In this document: positions 16,916 through 25,570 of the stretch, piece after piece | Numbering within the stretch: position 1 is the first letter of the stretch | Layout of the letters: every line of letters starts with the position of its first letter | DNA from: an uncultured Alphaproteobacteria bacterium | Lineage (GTDB): Bacteria; Pseudomonadota; Alphaproteobacteria; RF32; CAG-239 | Assembly (NCBI GenBank): GCA_944392225.1 | Contig: CALXWB010000001.1 | Coordinates: forward strand, 64,855-120,361 | Direction: 5' to 3' | Length of the DNA stretch: 55,507 bases | The notes under the pieces: generated by a model | Database searches by the model: none | Seen by the model: the letters and a program-made list of their open reading frames with translations, nothing else | Told to the model about the DNA's origin: nothing | Made by a program: the position numbers and the translations under genes

Positions 16916-18076
16916 ATGCGTAAATATCTGAAATATGGTGTTATCACCTGTGTGGTTATCGGAGTCGGATTCTTTTTGTTTTCTCCTCAGCAAAACGGAG
17001 ATGAATATGTGACGCAAAAACTCTCAAAAGGGAATATTATTGAAAAGGTTACGGCTTCAGGCATTATTAACCCGATTTCCACCATTAATATCGGCACACA
17101 GGTTTCCGGTACCATTTCTGAAATCTATGTCGATTATAACTCTAAGGTGACCAAAGATCAGGTCTTGGCGCAGATTGATCCGGCTTTGTTTGAGGCAACG
17201 GTGGCGCAAAAACAAGCAGCTCTTGATATTGCAAAAGCCCAAGTCGATGTGGTGAAAAACGACATCACTTATTATAAAAAGCATCTGGCACGTATTCAAA
17301 AGCTCAATAAATCACGCTATTCTGCCGATGCCGAGCTCGAATCTGCCGAACGTGATTATGACAACGCCGTGGCACAACTTGCCTTGCAAGAAGCGCAAGT
17401 GGAACAAGCTAAGGCAGCTTTAAATTCGGCTCTGATTGATTTGAACTACACCAAAATTGTTTCGCCGGTGGATGGCATTGTTGTTTCTAAAGAAGTGGAA
17501 GTCGGGCAAACCGTTGCTGCCAGCTTTCAAACGCCAACGCTTGTGACCGTAGCTGAAGATTTGACCAAAATGCAGATTGAAGCATCTGTCGTGGAGGCTG
17601 ATATTGCCAAGGTGAAAGATGGGCAAGAGGTGGACTTTAGCGTGGATAGCTACCCGGATGAAATTTTCCATGGCGTGGTGACTCAAGTGCGCAACCAAGC
17701 CATCACCACCTCAAATGTTGTGACATATGAAGTGATTATTGAAATTGATAACAAAGATTTGAAGCTCAAACCCGGTATGACCGCCAATGTGGAAGTTATT
17801 ACTTCCAACAAAGAAAATGTTTTCTTGGTTTCAAATAAAGCTTTGCGCTTTTATATGACCGATGAAAACGGAACTTCGGCCAAACGCTATAAAGACAAAG
17901 GTATTTGGGTCTTGCGCCAAGGTCACCCCGTGCGTATCACCGTTAAAACCGGCGTGAGCGATGATAATAACACCGAAGTTTCTTCCGCTGATTTGAAAGA
18001 AGGCGATGAAATTATTCTTGAGCGCAAAAGCGCAGCTGAACTTGAACGCCAAACAAAATTGAGGATGCCTAGATAA
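16916..18076 (+). CDS. MacA-type periplasmic adaptor
   Basis: A 386-residue membrane fusion protein for an ABC exporter. A single N-terminal anchor (about residues 7-25) is followed by EKVTASGIINP and NIGTQVSGTISEIYVDYNSK, typical of MacA/HlyD-like adaptors, a helical hairpin (about 95-170) and LNYTKIVSPVDGIVVSKEVE. I choose ATG 16916, preceded by aaagg, over the TTG at 16907. Its stop shares one base with the ATG of the ATPase gene. It probably exports a peptide, lipid or drug from the inner membrane or periplasm through a TolC-like channel. Confidence 0.92.
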   Translation: MRKYLKYGVITCVVIGVGFFLFSPQQNGDEYVTQKLSKGNIIEKVTASGIINPISTINIGTQVSGTISEIYVDYNSKVTKDQVLAQIDPALFEATVAQKQAALDIAKAQVDVVKNDITYYKKHLARIQKLNKSRYSADAELESAERDYDNAVAQLALQEAQVEQAKAALNSALIDLNYTKIVSPVDGIVVSKEVEVGQTVAASFQTPTLVTVAEDLTKMQIEASVVEADIAKVKDGQEVDFSVDSYPDEIFHGVVTQVRNQAITTSNVVTYEVIIEIDNKDLKLKPGMTANVEVITSNKENVFLVSNKALRFYMTDENGTSAKRYKDKGIWVLRQGHPVRITVKTGVSDDNNTEVSSADLKEGDEIILERKSAAELERQTKLRMPR

Positions 18077-18801
18077 TGGCTTTGATTGAGCTTAAAAATA
18101 TTGTCAAATCTTATCCGCTTGATGGGTTTAACCTCAAAATCCTTAAAGGTATTTCTTTGGAAATCAACCAAGGAGAGTTTGTGGCCATTATGGGACCGTC
18201 GGGTTCGGGAAAATCTACATTGATGAATATCTTGGGGTGTTTGGATAAGCCTACTTCCGGCAAATATGCCCTTGATGGCGTGAATGTGGAAAAAATGACA
18301 AATGACCAGCTCGCGGAAATTCGCAACAAAAAAATCGGCTTTGTGTTTCAAGGCTTTAATCTTCTTGCACGCACCACCGCCATTGAAAATGTGGAACTGC
18401 CCATGGTCTATGCCGGCGTGCCGGAAGAAGAACGTTTGGAGCGTGCCCAAAATGCACTCAAAAGCGTGGGTTTGAAAGAAAGAATGTATCATATGCCAAA
18501 CCAGCTTTCCGGCGGACAGCAACAACGTGTGGCCATTGCCAGAGCCATTGTTAATGATGCGCCCATCATTTTTGCCGATGAGCCGACCGGCAATCTTGAT
18601 ACTAAGATGAGTGTGGAAATTATGGACTTGTTTACCAAGCTCAACAAAGAAATGGGCCGCACCATCATTTTGGTGACGCATGAAGAAGATATTGCTCTTT
18701 TTGCCGACCGCATTATCAAAATCGTTGATGGAGAGATCCACTCCGATGAAAAGGTCAAAAAAAGAAAACATGCGCAAAAAGATTTGTTTGCCGGAGAATG
18801 A
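18076..18801 (+). CDS. ABC transporter ATPase (MacB/LolD type)
   Basis: A 241-residue nucleotide-binding protein. Walker A is GPSGSGKST, the signature is LSGGQQQRVAIARA, Walker B is IIFADEPTGNLD and the H-loop histidine is in LVTHEED. These are typical of the MacB/LolD/FtsE group. In E. coli MacB the ATPase is fused to the permease; here it is a separate gene that overlaps the permease gene by ATGA and the adaptor stop by one base. Confidence 0.95.
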   Translation: MALIELKNIVKSYPLDGFNLKILKGISLEINQGEFVAIMGPSGSGKSTLMNILGCLDKPTSGKYALDGVNVEKMTNDQLAEIRNKKIGFVFQGFNLLARTTAIENVELPMVYAGVPEEERLERAQNALKSVGLKERMYHMPNQLSGGQQQRVAIARAIVNDAPIIFADEPTGNLDTKMSVEIMDLFTKLNKEMGRTIILVTHEEDIALFADRIIKIVDGEIHSDEKVKKRKHAQKDLFAGE

Positions 18802-20033
18802 AGATGATTCAGCTTAAAACCATTTTCAGCATTGCCATTCGCGCCATTAAAGCCAACAAAATGCGCTCCATTTTGACCAGCTTGGGCATTATTATCGGTG
18901 TGGCTGCCGTGATTGTGATGTTGGCCATTGGGCATGGGGCACAAATTTCCATCAAAAACGAGATGAAAACCATGGGTTCAAACCTGATTATCGTGCGTTC
19001 CGGCGTGGCAACTTCCAGCGGTGCCAGAGGCGGGCACGGCTCACAACCTACCATGAAAAAAGCTGACGGTGATGCCATTCAGGAAAAAATTGCCGCAATC
19101 AAATTGGCAGCCCCGGTGTTGGAAGAAACGGCACAGATTGTTTATGGCAACGCCAACTGGTCAACCGGCATTACCGGCACGGATAACCGCTATTTTGAAA
19201 TCAAGGAATGGAACTTGGCTTATGGCCGCTTTTTTAATGAATCTGATACAAAAAATGCCAACAAAACCGCCATTCTTGGTCAAACCGTGGTCAACGAACT
19301 CTTTGGCGATGTTGACCCTATCGGGCGCACCATCCGCATTAAAGGAATCCCGTTTCAGGTTATCGGTGTTTTGGAAGAAAGAGGGCAGAGCGGTATGGGT
19401 ATGGACCAAGATGATGCCGTTTTTATTCCCATTACCACCGCACAAAAAAAGGTGATGGGAATCCAATTTCCAGACCAAGTGAAAATGATTATGCTGCAGG
19501 CAATTGATGCGCAAAGCACTTATACCTCGCAAGAAGAAATTACCGAACTTTTGCGCCAACGCCACAATTTGGGCGCCAATAAGGAAGATGACTTTGTTAT
19601 CCGTAACCTCACGCAAATGATGGAGATGATGGAAAACTCCACCCAAATCATGACCATTCTTTTGGGCTCAATTGCCGGGATTTCTCTCCTTGTCGGCGGT
19701 ATCGGCATTATGAATATTATGCTTGTTTCGGTGACGGAACGCACGCGCGAGATCGGTATTCGTATGGCCATCGGCGCCAAGGCTTGGGATATTCGTTTGC
19801 AGTTTTTAACCGAGGCTATGGTGCTTTCTCTTTTGGGCGGGCTTATCGGCATCATCCTTGGTTTATGCGGTGTTTATCTGGTTTCTGTTTTCTCCAGCTT
19901 AAAGCCAATTCCGACTTTGATGTATATTCTGTTGCCGTTTTCTTTTTCCGGCCTTGTCGGGCTTTTCTTTGGGCTTTATCCCGCCTATAAAGCGTCGCTG
20001 TTAAACCCAATTAATGCTCTCCGCTACGAATAG
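18798..20033 (+). CDS. MacB-type ABC permease
   Basis: A 411-residue permease with four membrane helices: one near residues 25-50 (SILTSLGIIIGVAAVIVMLA), a large periplasmic MacB_PCD domain, then three helices in the FtsX domain (about 285-405) with the ERTREIGIRMAIGAK coupling helix. It starts inside the ATPase gene stop (ATGA), so translation is coupled. Adaptor, ATPase and permease form a complete inner-membrane exporter. No TolC is nearby. Confidence 0.94.
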   Translation: MKMIQLKTIFSIAIRAIKANKMRSILTSLGIIIGVAAVIVMLAIGHGAQISIKNEMKTMGSNLIIVRSGVATSSGARGGHGSQPTMKKADGDAIQEKIAAIKLAAPVLEETAQIVYGNANWSTGITGTDNRYFEIKEWNLAYGRFFNESDTKNANKTAILGQTVVNELFGDVDPIGRTIRIKGIPFQVIGVLEERGQSGMGMDQDDAVFIPITTAQKKVMGIQFPDQVKMIMLQAIDAQSTYTSQEEITELLRQRHNLGANKEDDFVIRNLTQMMEMMENSTQIMTILLGSIAGISLLVGGIGIMNIMLVSVTERTREIGIRMAIGAKAWDIRLQFLTEAMVLSLLGGLIGIILGLCGVYLVSVFSSLKPIPTLMYILLPFSFSGLVGLFFGLYPAYKASLLNPINALRYE

Positions 20034-20125
20034 TTAGTTTTTTCTATGGAAATCTAATACAGAAACTGCAAATAAAATTTTCGGTCATTTACTAATTTGT
20101 AAACTCCCTCAAATTTTTTCTGGTT

Positions 20126-20148
20126 TCTTATTATTTCCCTCATATAAA
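20126..20148. repeat. 23-base direct repeat, copy 1
   Basis: Sequence tcttattatttccctcatat plus aaa. It matches copy 2 at 20 of 23 positions. The two copies start 61 bases apart, a spacing compatible with a pair of binding sites or a small local duplication. Confidence 0.6.
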
Positions 20149-20186
20149 CAATTTTCTTATCCGTTATTATCACAATTTTCCTTAAA

Positions 20187-20209
20187 TCTTATTATCTTTC
20201 TCATATAAA
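20187..20209. repeat. 23-base direct repeat, copy 2
   Basis: Sequence tcttattatctttctcatat plus aaa; partner of the copy at 20126. On the minus strand both copies contain an ATG followed by AGRRARATAATAAGA-like sequence, so each opens a short frame. Confidence 0.6.
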
Positions 20210-20386
20210 AAACTAGCTTAAAATTGTTTCTACGGCAAGCTGAAGCCAGCTTGACAGCCCTAATTGACTTCCGTTCTGTCGTGTCTTGAAGCCGCGATAC
20301 TTTCTTTGAGCAAGGCGGGGCTTGTGTGCTTTGTTCAAAAAAATATTTGCATTTTTCTTTATTATCTCTAGAATATCCCTTGCAGG

Positions 20387-20578
20387 TTAGAGATAGCCTG
20401 TGGTGTCTGAAAAACATCTCCATAATAAGTCCACTTTTAGGGTGGAGTATCCGATATAAGCACTTTGTGTCGAATAAGGGTGACTGATATTATGGCAGTT
20501 TTTCAGCTCCACCGCCTTGAGGTTCTCCTCTCGGCGGTATGTTTTTACAAGCCGGTGGCAGCTTGACCCCACAAACAC
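20387..20578 (-). other. ash/C4-like phage immunity region (possible leader ORF)
   Basis: On the minus strand a 63-codon frame (GTG start) reads with YRREENLKAVELKNC in its middle. From memory, short Ash/Icd-like frames in P1-, P4- and P22-type phages carry a similar NLKAVE motif, because the DNA there also encodes the C4 antisense RNA. The DNA shows an inverted pair accgcc / ggcggt around gagaggagaacctcaa, with an inner gaggagaacctc hairpin, and the rest reads as structured RNA. Protein coding is uncertain; a small RNA or a relic are equally possible. The divergent XRE gene beside it would suit a phage repressor remnant. Confidence 0.35.
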
Positions 20579-20626
20579 GGCGTGTTTGACGGCAAAAGTT
20601 GTCCTTTATTAAATTGGAGTTGAAAT

Positions 20627-20866
20627 ATGCTAAACAAAAAACAAGCTCGTCTTAACCTCAAACAAACCAAACTCGCCCTCGGTGAGCAACTCACCGCCTT
20701 GAGGCGATTGCACCGTCTGACCATTTTTGATTTGGCCACCCAAACCGGAGTGCCGTCTTCTTATTTGGAAAAACTTGAACTGGGTTTGGTGGAGCTCAAT
20801 TTGGGAAATTTGAGCCAAATTGCCCGTGCTTTTAATATGAAAATTGATATTTCTTTTGAAGCATAA
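20627..20866 (+). CDS. XRE-family helix-turn-helix regulator
   Basis: A 79-residue DNA-binding protein. A basic N-terminus (LNKKQARLNLKQTK) leads to a Cro/CI-type helix-turn-helix: GEQLTALRRLHRLTIFDLA, then TQTGVPSSYLEKLELG and LGNLSQIARAFNM. Ribosome site ggagttgaaat precedes the ATG. It is monocistronic with its own terminator. It lies beside an ash/C4-like minus-strand region, so it may be a prophage-derived repressor; a stand-alone host regulator is also possible. Confidence 0.85.
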   Translation: MLNKKQARLNLKQTKLALGEQLTALRRLHRLTIFDLATQTGVPSSYLEKLELGLVELNLGNLSQIARAFNMKIDISFEA

Positions 20867-20871
20867 ACATT

Positions 20872-20905
20872 AAAAAAAAGGCTGTTATAAAAACAGCCTT
20901 TTTTA
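20872..20905. terminator. bidirectional terminator
   Basis: The perfect arms aaaaaaggctgtt and aacagcctttttt lie between the convergent XRE and trxB genes. Confidence 0.9.
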
Positions 20906-20907
20906 TC

Positions 20908-21840
20908 TTATTTGTTCAAAAACTTTTCTGCTTCCAGTGAGGCAATGCAACCCGAACCTGCTGCCACAACGGCTTGGCGGAAGTTTGGATTTTGCACATC
21001 GCCGGCAGCAAAAACGCCTTCAATGTTGGTTTGGCAACTATTTGGCTTGGTTATCAAATAGCCTTCTTCATTGATATCTAATATGCCTTTGAAAATGTCC
21101 GTATTGGGGTGGTGGCCGATGGCAATGAATATGCCGTCAACCTTGATTTCTTTTTTCTCACCTGTTTTAACATTTTTTAAAACCGCGCCGGTCACGCCTT
21201 TGGGCATTTCACCCAAAACTTCATCAACAACAGAGTCCCATTCTACTTTGATTTTTTCATTTTTCAGCACGCGCTCTTGCATCACCTTATCGGCACGCAA
21301 CTCATTGCGGCGGTGAATGAGGGTGACTGATTTGGCAATGTTGGATAAATACAGAGCTTCATCTGCTGCCGTATTGCCGCCGCCAACCACAGCCACATCT
21401 TTGCCTCGATAGAAAAAACCGTCACAGGTGGCACAACCTGAAACGCCAAAGCCCAAAAACTTCTTTTCGCTTTCCAAACCCAGCCAGCGCGCCGAAGCAC
21501 CTGTGGCAATAATTACGCAATCGGCCACAAAAGTATTGCCGTTTTCAGACTTGCAGATAAAGGGGCGTTTGTCAAAGTTGACCTCGCGGATATAGTCGCT
21601 TATCAAGGTGACACCCACATTCTCGGCTTGTTGTTTCATTCGTTGCATCAGCTCCAAACCGCCGATTGGCTCAGGAAAACCGGGGAAGTTTTCAATCTCG
21701 GTGGTGATGGTGAGCTGTCCGCCTTCTTGATTGCCGGATACCAAAATCGGGTTTAAGCCGGAGCGGGCGGCATATATACCTGCCGTGTAGCCGGCCGGAC
21801 CTGAACCGATAATCAACATTTTGGTTTTATATTCTGTCAT
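20908..21840 (-). CDS. trxB: thioredoxin-disulfide reductase
   Basis: A 310-residue FAD/NADPH enzyme that reduces thioredoxin. The FAD motif is IIGSGPAGYTAGIYAARSG, the redox centre is CATC (Cys136-Cys139), the NADPH motif is VVGGGNTAADEAL, and the C-terminal FAD motif is GVFAAGDVQ. I start at 21840 (MTEYKTK) because ggagaaag lies just upstream; the frame extends to 21873 but that start lacks a ribosome site. Single gene, between terminators. Cytoplasmic redox homeostasis. Confidence 0.96.
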   Translation of the reverse strand: MTEYKTKMLIIGSGPAGYTAGIYAARSGLNPILVSGNQEGGQLTITTEIENFPGFPEPIGGLELMQRMKQQAENVGVTLISDYIREVNFDKRPFICKSENGNTFVADCVIIATGASARWLGLESEKKFLGFGVSGCATCDGFFYRGKDVAVVGGGNTAADEALYLSNIAKSVTLIHRRNELRADKVMQERVLKNEKIKVEWDSVVDEVLGEMPKGVTGAVLKNVKTGEKKEIKVDGIFIAIGHHPNTDIFKGILDINEEGYLITKPNSCQTNIEGVFAAGDVQNPNFRQAVVAAGSGCIASLEAEKFLNK

Positions 21841-21925
21841 TAATCTTTCTCCAAAAAAAATCTTATTGCGCATAAGGTAGTGTTTTTCATTTGCTTTGGC
21901 AAGTGTTATATCCGAGTTATAAAAA

Positions 21926-21960
21926 CAAAAAAAGCTGCCTTTTCAGACAGCTTTTTTTTG
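21926..21960 (-). terminator. terminator after greA
   Basis: Hairpin aaaaaagctgcc / gacagctttttt with one internal mismatch and T/A tracts, 18 bases past the greA stop on the minus strand. Confidence 0.75.
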
Positions 21961-21977
21961 TTTGGTCTTATCTCTGA

Positions 21978-22451
21978 CTAGATATAGTCAATTTCCAAAA
22001 TCTCAAAAGACTTTTTGCCGCCGGGAGCCATATATTCGGCCACATCACCGACTTCTTTGCCAATCAATGCTTTGGCTAAAGGCGAAGATAATGAGATTTT
22101 GTTGCGGTCGATATCTGCTTCATAATCGCCGACAATTTGATATTTCTTTTCATCATCAGTATCTTCATCGGCAACCAAAACGGTGGCACCAAAGCGCACA
22201 ACATCACATTTGCTTTCTTTCGGGTCAATCACTTGAGCACGGCTGAGAACAGCTTCCAAATCTTGGATGCGACCCTCGATAAAGCTTTGTTTTTCTTTGG
22301 CAGCAGAATATTCGGCATTCTCTGACAAGTCGCCATGAGAACGAGCTTCGGCAATGGCGGCAATGATATTCGGGCGCTCAACGGCTTTTAAGTTTTTCAA
22401 TTCTTCTTCCAGCTCAATATAGCCCTGTTTGGTCAAAGGGAACTTTTCCAT
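21978..22451 (-). CDS. greA: transcription elongation factor GreA
   Basis: A 157-residue factor that inserts a coiled-coil into the RNA polymerase secondary channel and stimulates cleavage of backtracked transcripts. The coiled-coil tip acidic residues are in [20 protein letters not shown], and the C-terminal domain has [15 protein letters not shown]. The ribosome site aggtaag precedes the ATG. Monocistronic. Confidence 0.97.
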   Translation of the reverse strand: MEKFPLTKQGYIELEEELKNLKAVERPNIIAAIAEARSHGDLSENAEYSAAKEKQSFIEGRIQDLEAVLSRAQVIDPKESKCDVVRFGATVLVADEDTDDEKKYQIVGDYEADIDRNKISLSSPLAKALIGKEVGDVAEYMAPGGKKSFEILEIDYI

Positions 22452-22692
22452 CTTACTTACCTCAATTAAAATTACTGATTATATTTTTTGATTTTGATAA
22501 AAATTAAACTGCGACGGCAGAAACCATCACAGCTCATATTATCTCTCACTGGCATCTACTATAGCCATTAATATTTATAAATGCAAGCTTTTTTAAAAAT
22601 TGTTTCTTTTTCTGGGAAAAACTCTTTTTTTATCTATACAAAAACTTGTGCCGTGTTATCGTGTTTTTGTTATCTTTTTTATGGAGGTTTTT

Positions 22693-23148
22693 ATGAAAAA
22701 AGTTGTATTTGCTTTAGTTGGCGCCGGAATGATGGCCTTTGCTTCCAATGCTTCTGCCATTGATAGCACAGGTTGCGGTTTGGGCTCTATGGCTTGGCGC
22801 GGTCAGAGCGGTATTGCTCCGCAAGTCTTGGCCGTGACCACCAACGGTTTGTTCTTTACCCAAACTTTCGGTATCACCTTCGGAACATCCGGCTGCGACC
22901 CAAACGGTCGCGTTACCGGCGGAACCGGCAGAATGGTTTTGGCCTTTATGGAAAATAATATGGAGCAATATGCGCTCGATGCAGCTGCCGGTCGCGGTGA
23001 AACCATTGATACTTTGGCCGGTATTTTGAATATGGACAGCGCTAAACTCGGCGAAATCTCCAAACAAAATTTTGCTTATATGTTTGAAGATGAAAATGTT
23101 GATGCCGTTAACGTTACCTTGAAGTTGATGGAAGTTACTCAAGCTTAA
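22693..23148 (+). CDS. DUF3015 family exported protein
   Basis: A 151-residue protein with a clear signal peptide (MKKVVFALVGAGMMAFASNA, cleaved near ASA-ID). The mature part begins STGCGLGSMAW and has the Thr/Gly-rich GITFGTSGCDPNGRV, features that I associate with DUF3015. Function in the periplasm or outer membrane is unknown. I start at 22693 because atggaggttttt precedes it; the longer frame upstream is not needed. It ends with a strong terminator, with the DUF4105 gene following. Confidence 0.8.
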   Translation: MKKVVFALVGAGMMAFASNASAIDSTGCGLGSMAWRGQSGIAPQVLAVTTNGLFFTQTFGITFGTSGCDPNGRVTGGTGRMVLAFMENNMEQYALDAAAGRGETIDTLAGILNMDSAKLGEISKQNFAYMFEDENVDAVNVTLKLMEVTQA

Positions 23149-23164
23149 TCGTTTGTTTGTCCTC

Positions 23165-23205
23165 AAGCGGTTCGGAATTTTTTATATTTTCGAACCGCTT
23201 TTTTG
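23165..23205 (+). terminator. terminator after the DUF3015 gene
   Basis: The perfect arms aagcggttcg and cgaaccgctt flank an AT loop and are followed by a T run. Confidence 0.85.
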
Positions 23206-23218
23206 TTAGGGGTTTATT

Positions 23219-25027
23219 GTGCTGAAAAAGATTGTTTGTTTGTTGCCTTTTCTTATGGCTGCCACACCGGCTTTTGCCGGGTTTGAAAGCTCGCCCGAGT
23301 GGCTGGCCGTGGTGCATTATCAGGAAGAAGACGGCGGATATGTCAGCACGATTGACTCCGATCCTTTTTTCTTATCTTCTGAAGGCAAAACCAACCCGCA
23401 AGCCGAGTTGCAAGCCACAATCAATTTGTTTGAAAATACCGATGATACGGAAAAAAAATGCCTCTTTCCGGCACGCTATAAGCTTTTGCAAAAAAACGGC
23501 CTTGTTTCCAAGTCTTATCCCAAATGCAAAGATTTAGAGCAGTTTTATGATGATTTGCGCCCCGCCGGCGTGACGCTCCTGTTTACCGATGCTTATATGA
23601 ACAATCCGTCCTCGTTGTTCGGGCATACGTTGCTTAGAATCGATACCGCACGCAAGGGAACACAACTTCTGGCACACGGTGCCAACTATGGTGCTTTTAC
23701 GGCCGGACAAGAGAACAGCGTGCTTTTTGCCATTTGGGGTTTGACCGGCGGGTATTACGGCGGTTTTACCGTCAAGCCGTATTATGACATCATCAATACC
23801 TATAACAACATTGAAAACCGTGATATTTGGGAATTTAACCTTGATTTTACGCCGCAAGAATTGGACTTTTTTGTGGCGCATTTATGGGAAGTGGGGCACT
23901 CTCAAACCAGATATTATTTCTTTACGCAGAATTGCTCTTATATGCTGATGGAAGTGCTTGACGCCGTGCGGCCGTCCATGCAACTTGCCAAGCAATTTCC
24001 GGTGCAGACCATTCCGCTTGATACCATTAAAGCGGTGTTGCAACGCCAAGGCTTGGTTAAGGACATTAATTATCGTCCGTCACGTCAGGCTAAAATCAGG
24101 CATCGTTACACAATGATGAATGATAAGCAAAAAGAGCAATATTTAGAGATTATCCATGAGCATGAATATGACTTAAACGGCTTATCCGAGCCGGAAAAAG
24201 CCGATGTGTTGGAAACAGCATACCAGTTTGTGCAATATCAGTATGTGGCCAAAAATTTGGAGCTTGCCGATTATCGTAAGCAAAGTTTCAAGCTCCTGAT
24301 GGCGCGCAACAAAGTGTCAGAGCAGGGTAGTATTGCAGAATTGGATAAGGGTAAAGAGCCATATCTCACACATGATTCCATGCGCGCGGAAATCGGCACC
24401 GGTTTTAGAAACGGGGAGGCTTTTCAAGAAATATCCTACCGGCCGGCTTATCATTCTTTGACTGATGATAACTATGGTTTTTTGCGCGGGGCGGAAATCA
24501 ATTTCCTCAACACAACCCTGCGCCACTATGACGAACAAAACAAAACCGTGCTGCAAAAATTTGATATTGTCGGCATCAAATCCATCTCGCCGATGGATGC
24601 CATGTTTCGGCCTTTTTCTTATGAAATCAGATGGGATGTGGCTCGCGAATATAATCCCGATACACAAGATGAGGGTTATGTGACCAACCTCAAGGTCGGA
24701 ACAGGCGTCAGCTATGCTTTGACCGATGAAATATGGACCTATGCGCAGCTCAACAGCTATGTAGCCTATGGCGGATTTTTGCCGGATAATGCTTATCTCG
24801 GTATGGGCGGGGCCGTCGGCGTGTTTGCCGATTTTGATAAATGGCGCTTGTTTACCGAAGCTGAGCAAGTCTATGCCACCGATAAATTCGGCGAGAAGAC
24901 CAAGCTTAACATTGAGGGCGCTTATACGCTCAATCAGAACAATGCTTTGGCCTTACGCTATGTCAAAGAATGGCGCAGCGGTAAAGATATGGAAGAGAGT
25001 TTGCTCTCTTGGCGGCATTATTTTTAA
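23219..25027 (+). CDS. DUF4105 protein with C-terminal barrel-like region
   Basis: A 602-residue exported protein. A signal peptide (about 1-20, ending AFA-G) precedes a DUF4105-like domain (about 110-290) with NNPSSLFGHTLLRID, AHGANYGAFT and FTQNCSYMLMEVLDAVRP; the His and Cys are the likely catalytic residues. DUF4105 includes the lipoprotein N-acyltransferase Lnb described in Bdellovibrio, from memory. The last 200 residues alternate as beta strands and end in phenylalanine (SWRHYF), as in outer-membrane barrels. The start is GTG with gggg upstream. An acyltransferase or peptidase of the outer membrane is possible. Confidence 0.8.
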   Translation: MLKKIVCLLPFLMAATPAFAGFESSPEWLAVVHYQEEDGGYVSTIDSDPFFLSSEGKTNPQAELQATINLFENTDDTEKKCLFPARYKLLQKNGLVSKSYPKCKDLEQFYDDLRPAGVTLLFTDAYMNNPSSLFGHTLLRIDTARKGTQLLAHGANYGAFTAGQENSVLFAIWGLTGGYYGGFTVKPYYDIINTYNNIENRDIWEFNLDFTPQELDFFVAHLWEVGHSQTRYYFFTQNCSYMLMEVLDAVRPSMQLAKQFPVQTIPLDTIKAVLQRQGLVKDINYRPSRQAKIRHRYTMMNDKQKEQYLEIIHEHEYDLNGLSEPEKADVLETAYQFVQYQYVAKNLELADYRKQSFKLLMARNKVSEQGSIAELDKGKEPYLTHDSMRAEIGTGFRNGEAFQEISYRPAYHSLTDDNYGFLRGAEINFLNTTLRHYDEQNKTVLQKFDIVGIKSISPMDAMFRPFSYEIRWDVAREYNPDTQDEGYVTNLKVGTGVSYALTDEIWTYAQLNSYVAYGGFLPDNAYLGMGGAVGVFADFDKWRLFTEAEQVYATDKFGEKTKLNIEGAYTLNQNNALALRYVKEWRSGKDMEESLLSWRHYF

Positions 25028-25096
25028 ACTTTGCCTTGCAATTTTGCGCCCATGTGTTTATTCTCAAAACAATTGTTTATCTTAAGGAGAAAATAG

Positions 25097-25549
25097 ATGT
25101 TAAGAGATGATTTGCAAAACACTTTGAAAGAATCTATGAAAAACCGCGATATGACAACCGTGTCTGCCGTGCGTTTGATTATTGCCGCCATGAAAGAAAA
25201 AGATGTTGATGCACGTGGCCGCGGTCAAGAAAAAGCCACCGATGCCGAACTCTTGTCCATGATGCAAGGTATGATTAAACAACGCAAAGATTCAATCAAA
25301 ATGTATTTGGACGGTAATCGTCAAGATTTGGCCGATAAAGAACAATCTGAAATCAACATTATCGAGAAATTCTTGCCCAAACAATTGAGCGGTGCCGATA
25401 TGGAAAATGCCATTAAAGCCGTGATTGCCGAAACAGGGGCTCAATCTATGAAAGATATGGGCAAGGTTATGGGTGCCCTCAAGTCTAAATATGCCGGTCA
25501 GATGGATATGGGTGCCGCTAACGGTATGATTAAAAACTTGCTTGGATAA
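25097..25549 (+). CDS. GatB/YqeY domain protein
   Basis: A 150-residue protein of the YqeY family, related to the tail domain of GatB in tRNA-dependent amidotransferases. Helical throughout: MKNRDMTTVSAVRLIIAAMK, then EQSEINIIEKFLPKQLS and MGKVMGALKSKYAGQMD. aaggagaaaatag precedes the ATG. It directly precedes dnaG (21 bases), the classic alphaproteobacterial yqeY-dnaG-rpoD order. It may bind tRNA. Confidence 0.95.
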   Translation: MLRDDLQNTLKESMKNRDMTTVSAVRLIIAAMKEKDVDARGRGQEKATDAELLSMMQGMIKQRKDSIKMYLDGNRQDLADKEQSEINIIEKFLPKQLSGADMENAIKAVIAETGAQSMKDMGKVMGALKSKYAGQMDMGAANGMIKNLLG

Positions 25550-25570
25550 TACTTTAACTTGATTCTGTAG

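Larger units (their letters stand above)
20034..20626. other. 593-base stretch without a clear protein gene
   Basis: The first part (to about 20215) is very AT-rich and carries two copies of a 23-base repeat. The middle and right part (20215-20626) has a different, more GC-rich character and contains a minus-strand region resembling phage ash/C4 sequences (see 20387-20578). The plus strand includes the ribosome site ggagt of the XRE gene at its right end. Short minus-strand frames (for instance a 29-codon frame beginning MREIIRNQKK) are present, but none is convincing as a gene. Confidence 0.6.

Noticed and set aside
18796..18804. Possible frameshift splitting a fused MacB into two genes
   Set aside because: The ATGA overlap is a normal coupled start, both proteins are complete, and split MacB-type exporters are common.
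20545..20739. A 64-codon frame on the minus strand covering the start of the XRE gene
   Set aside because: It is antisense to the XRE gene, which has a recognisable domain and ribosome site.
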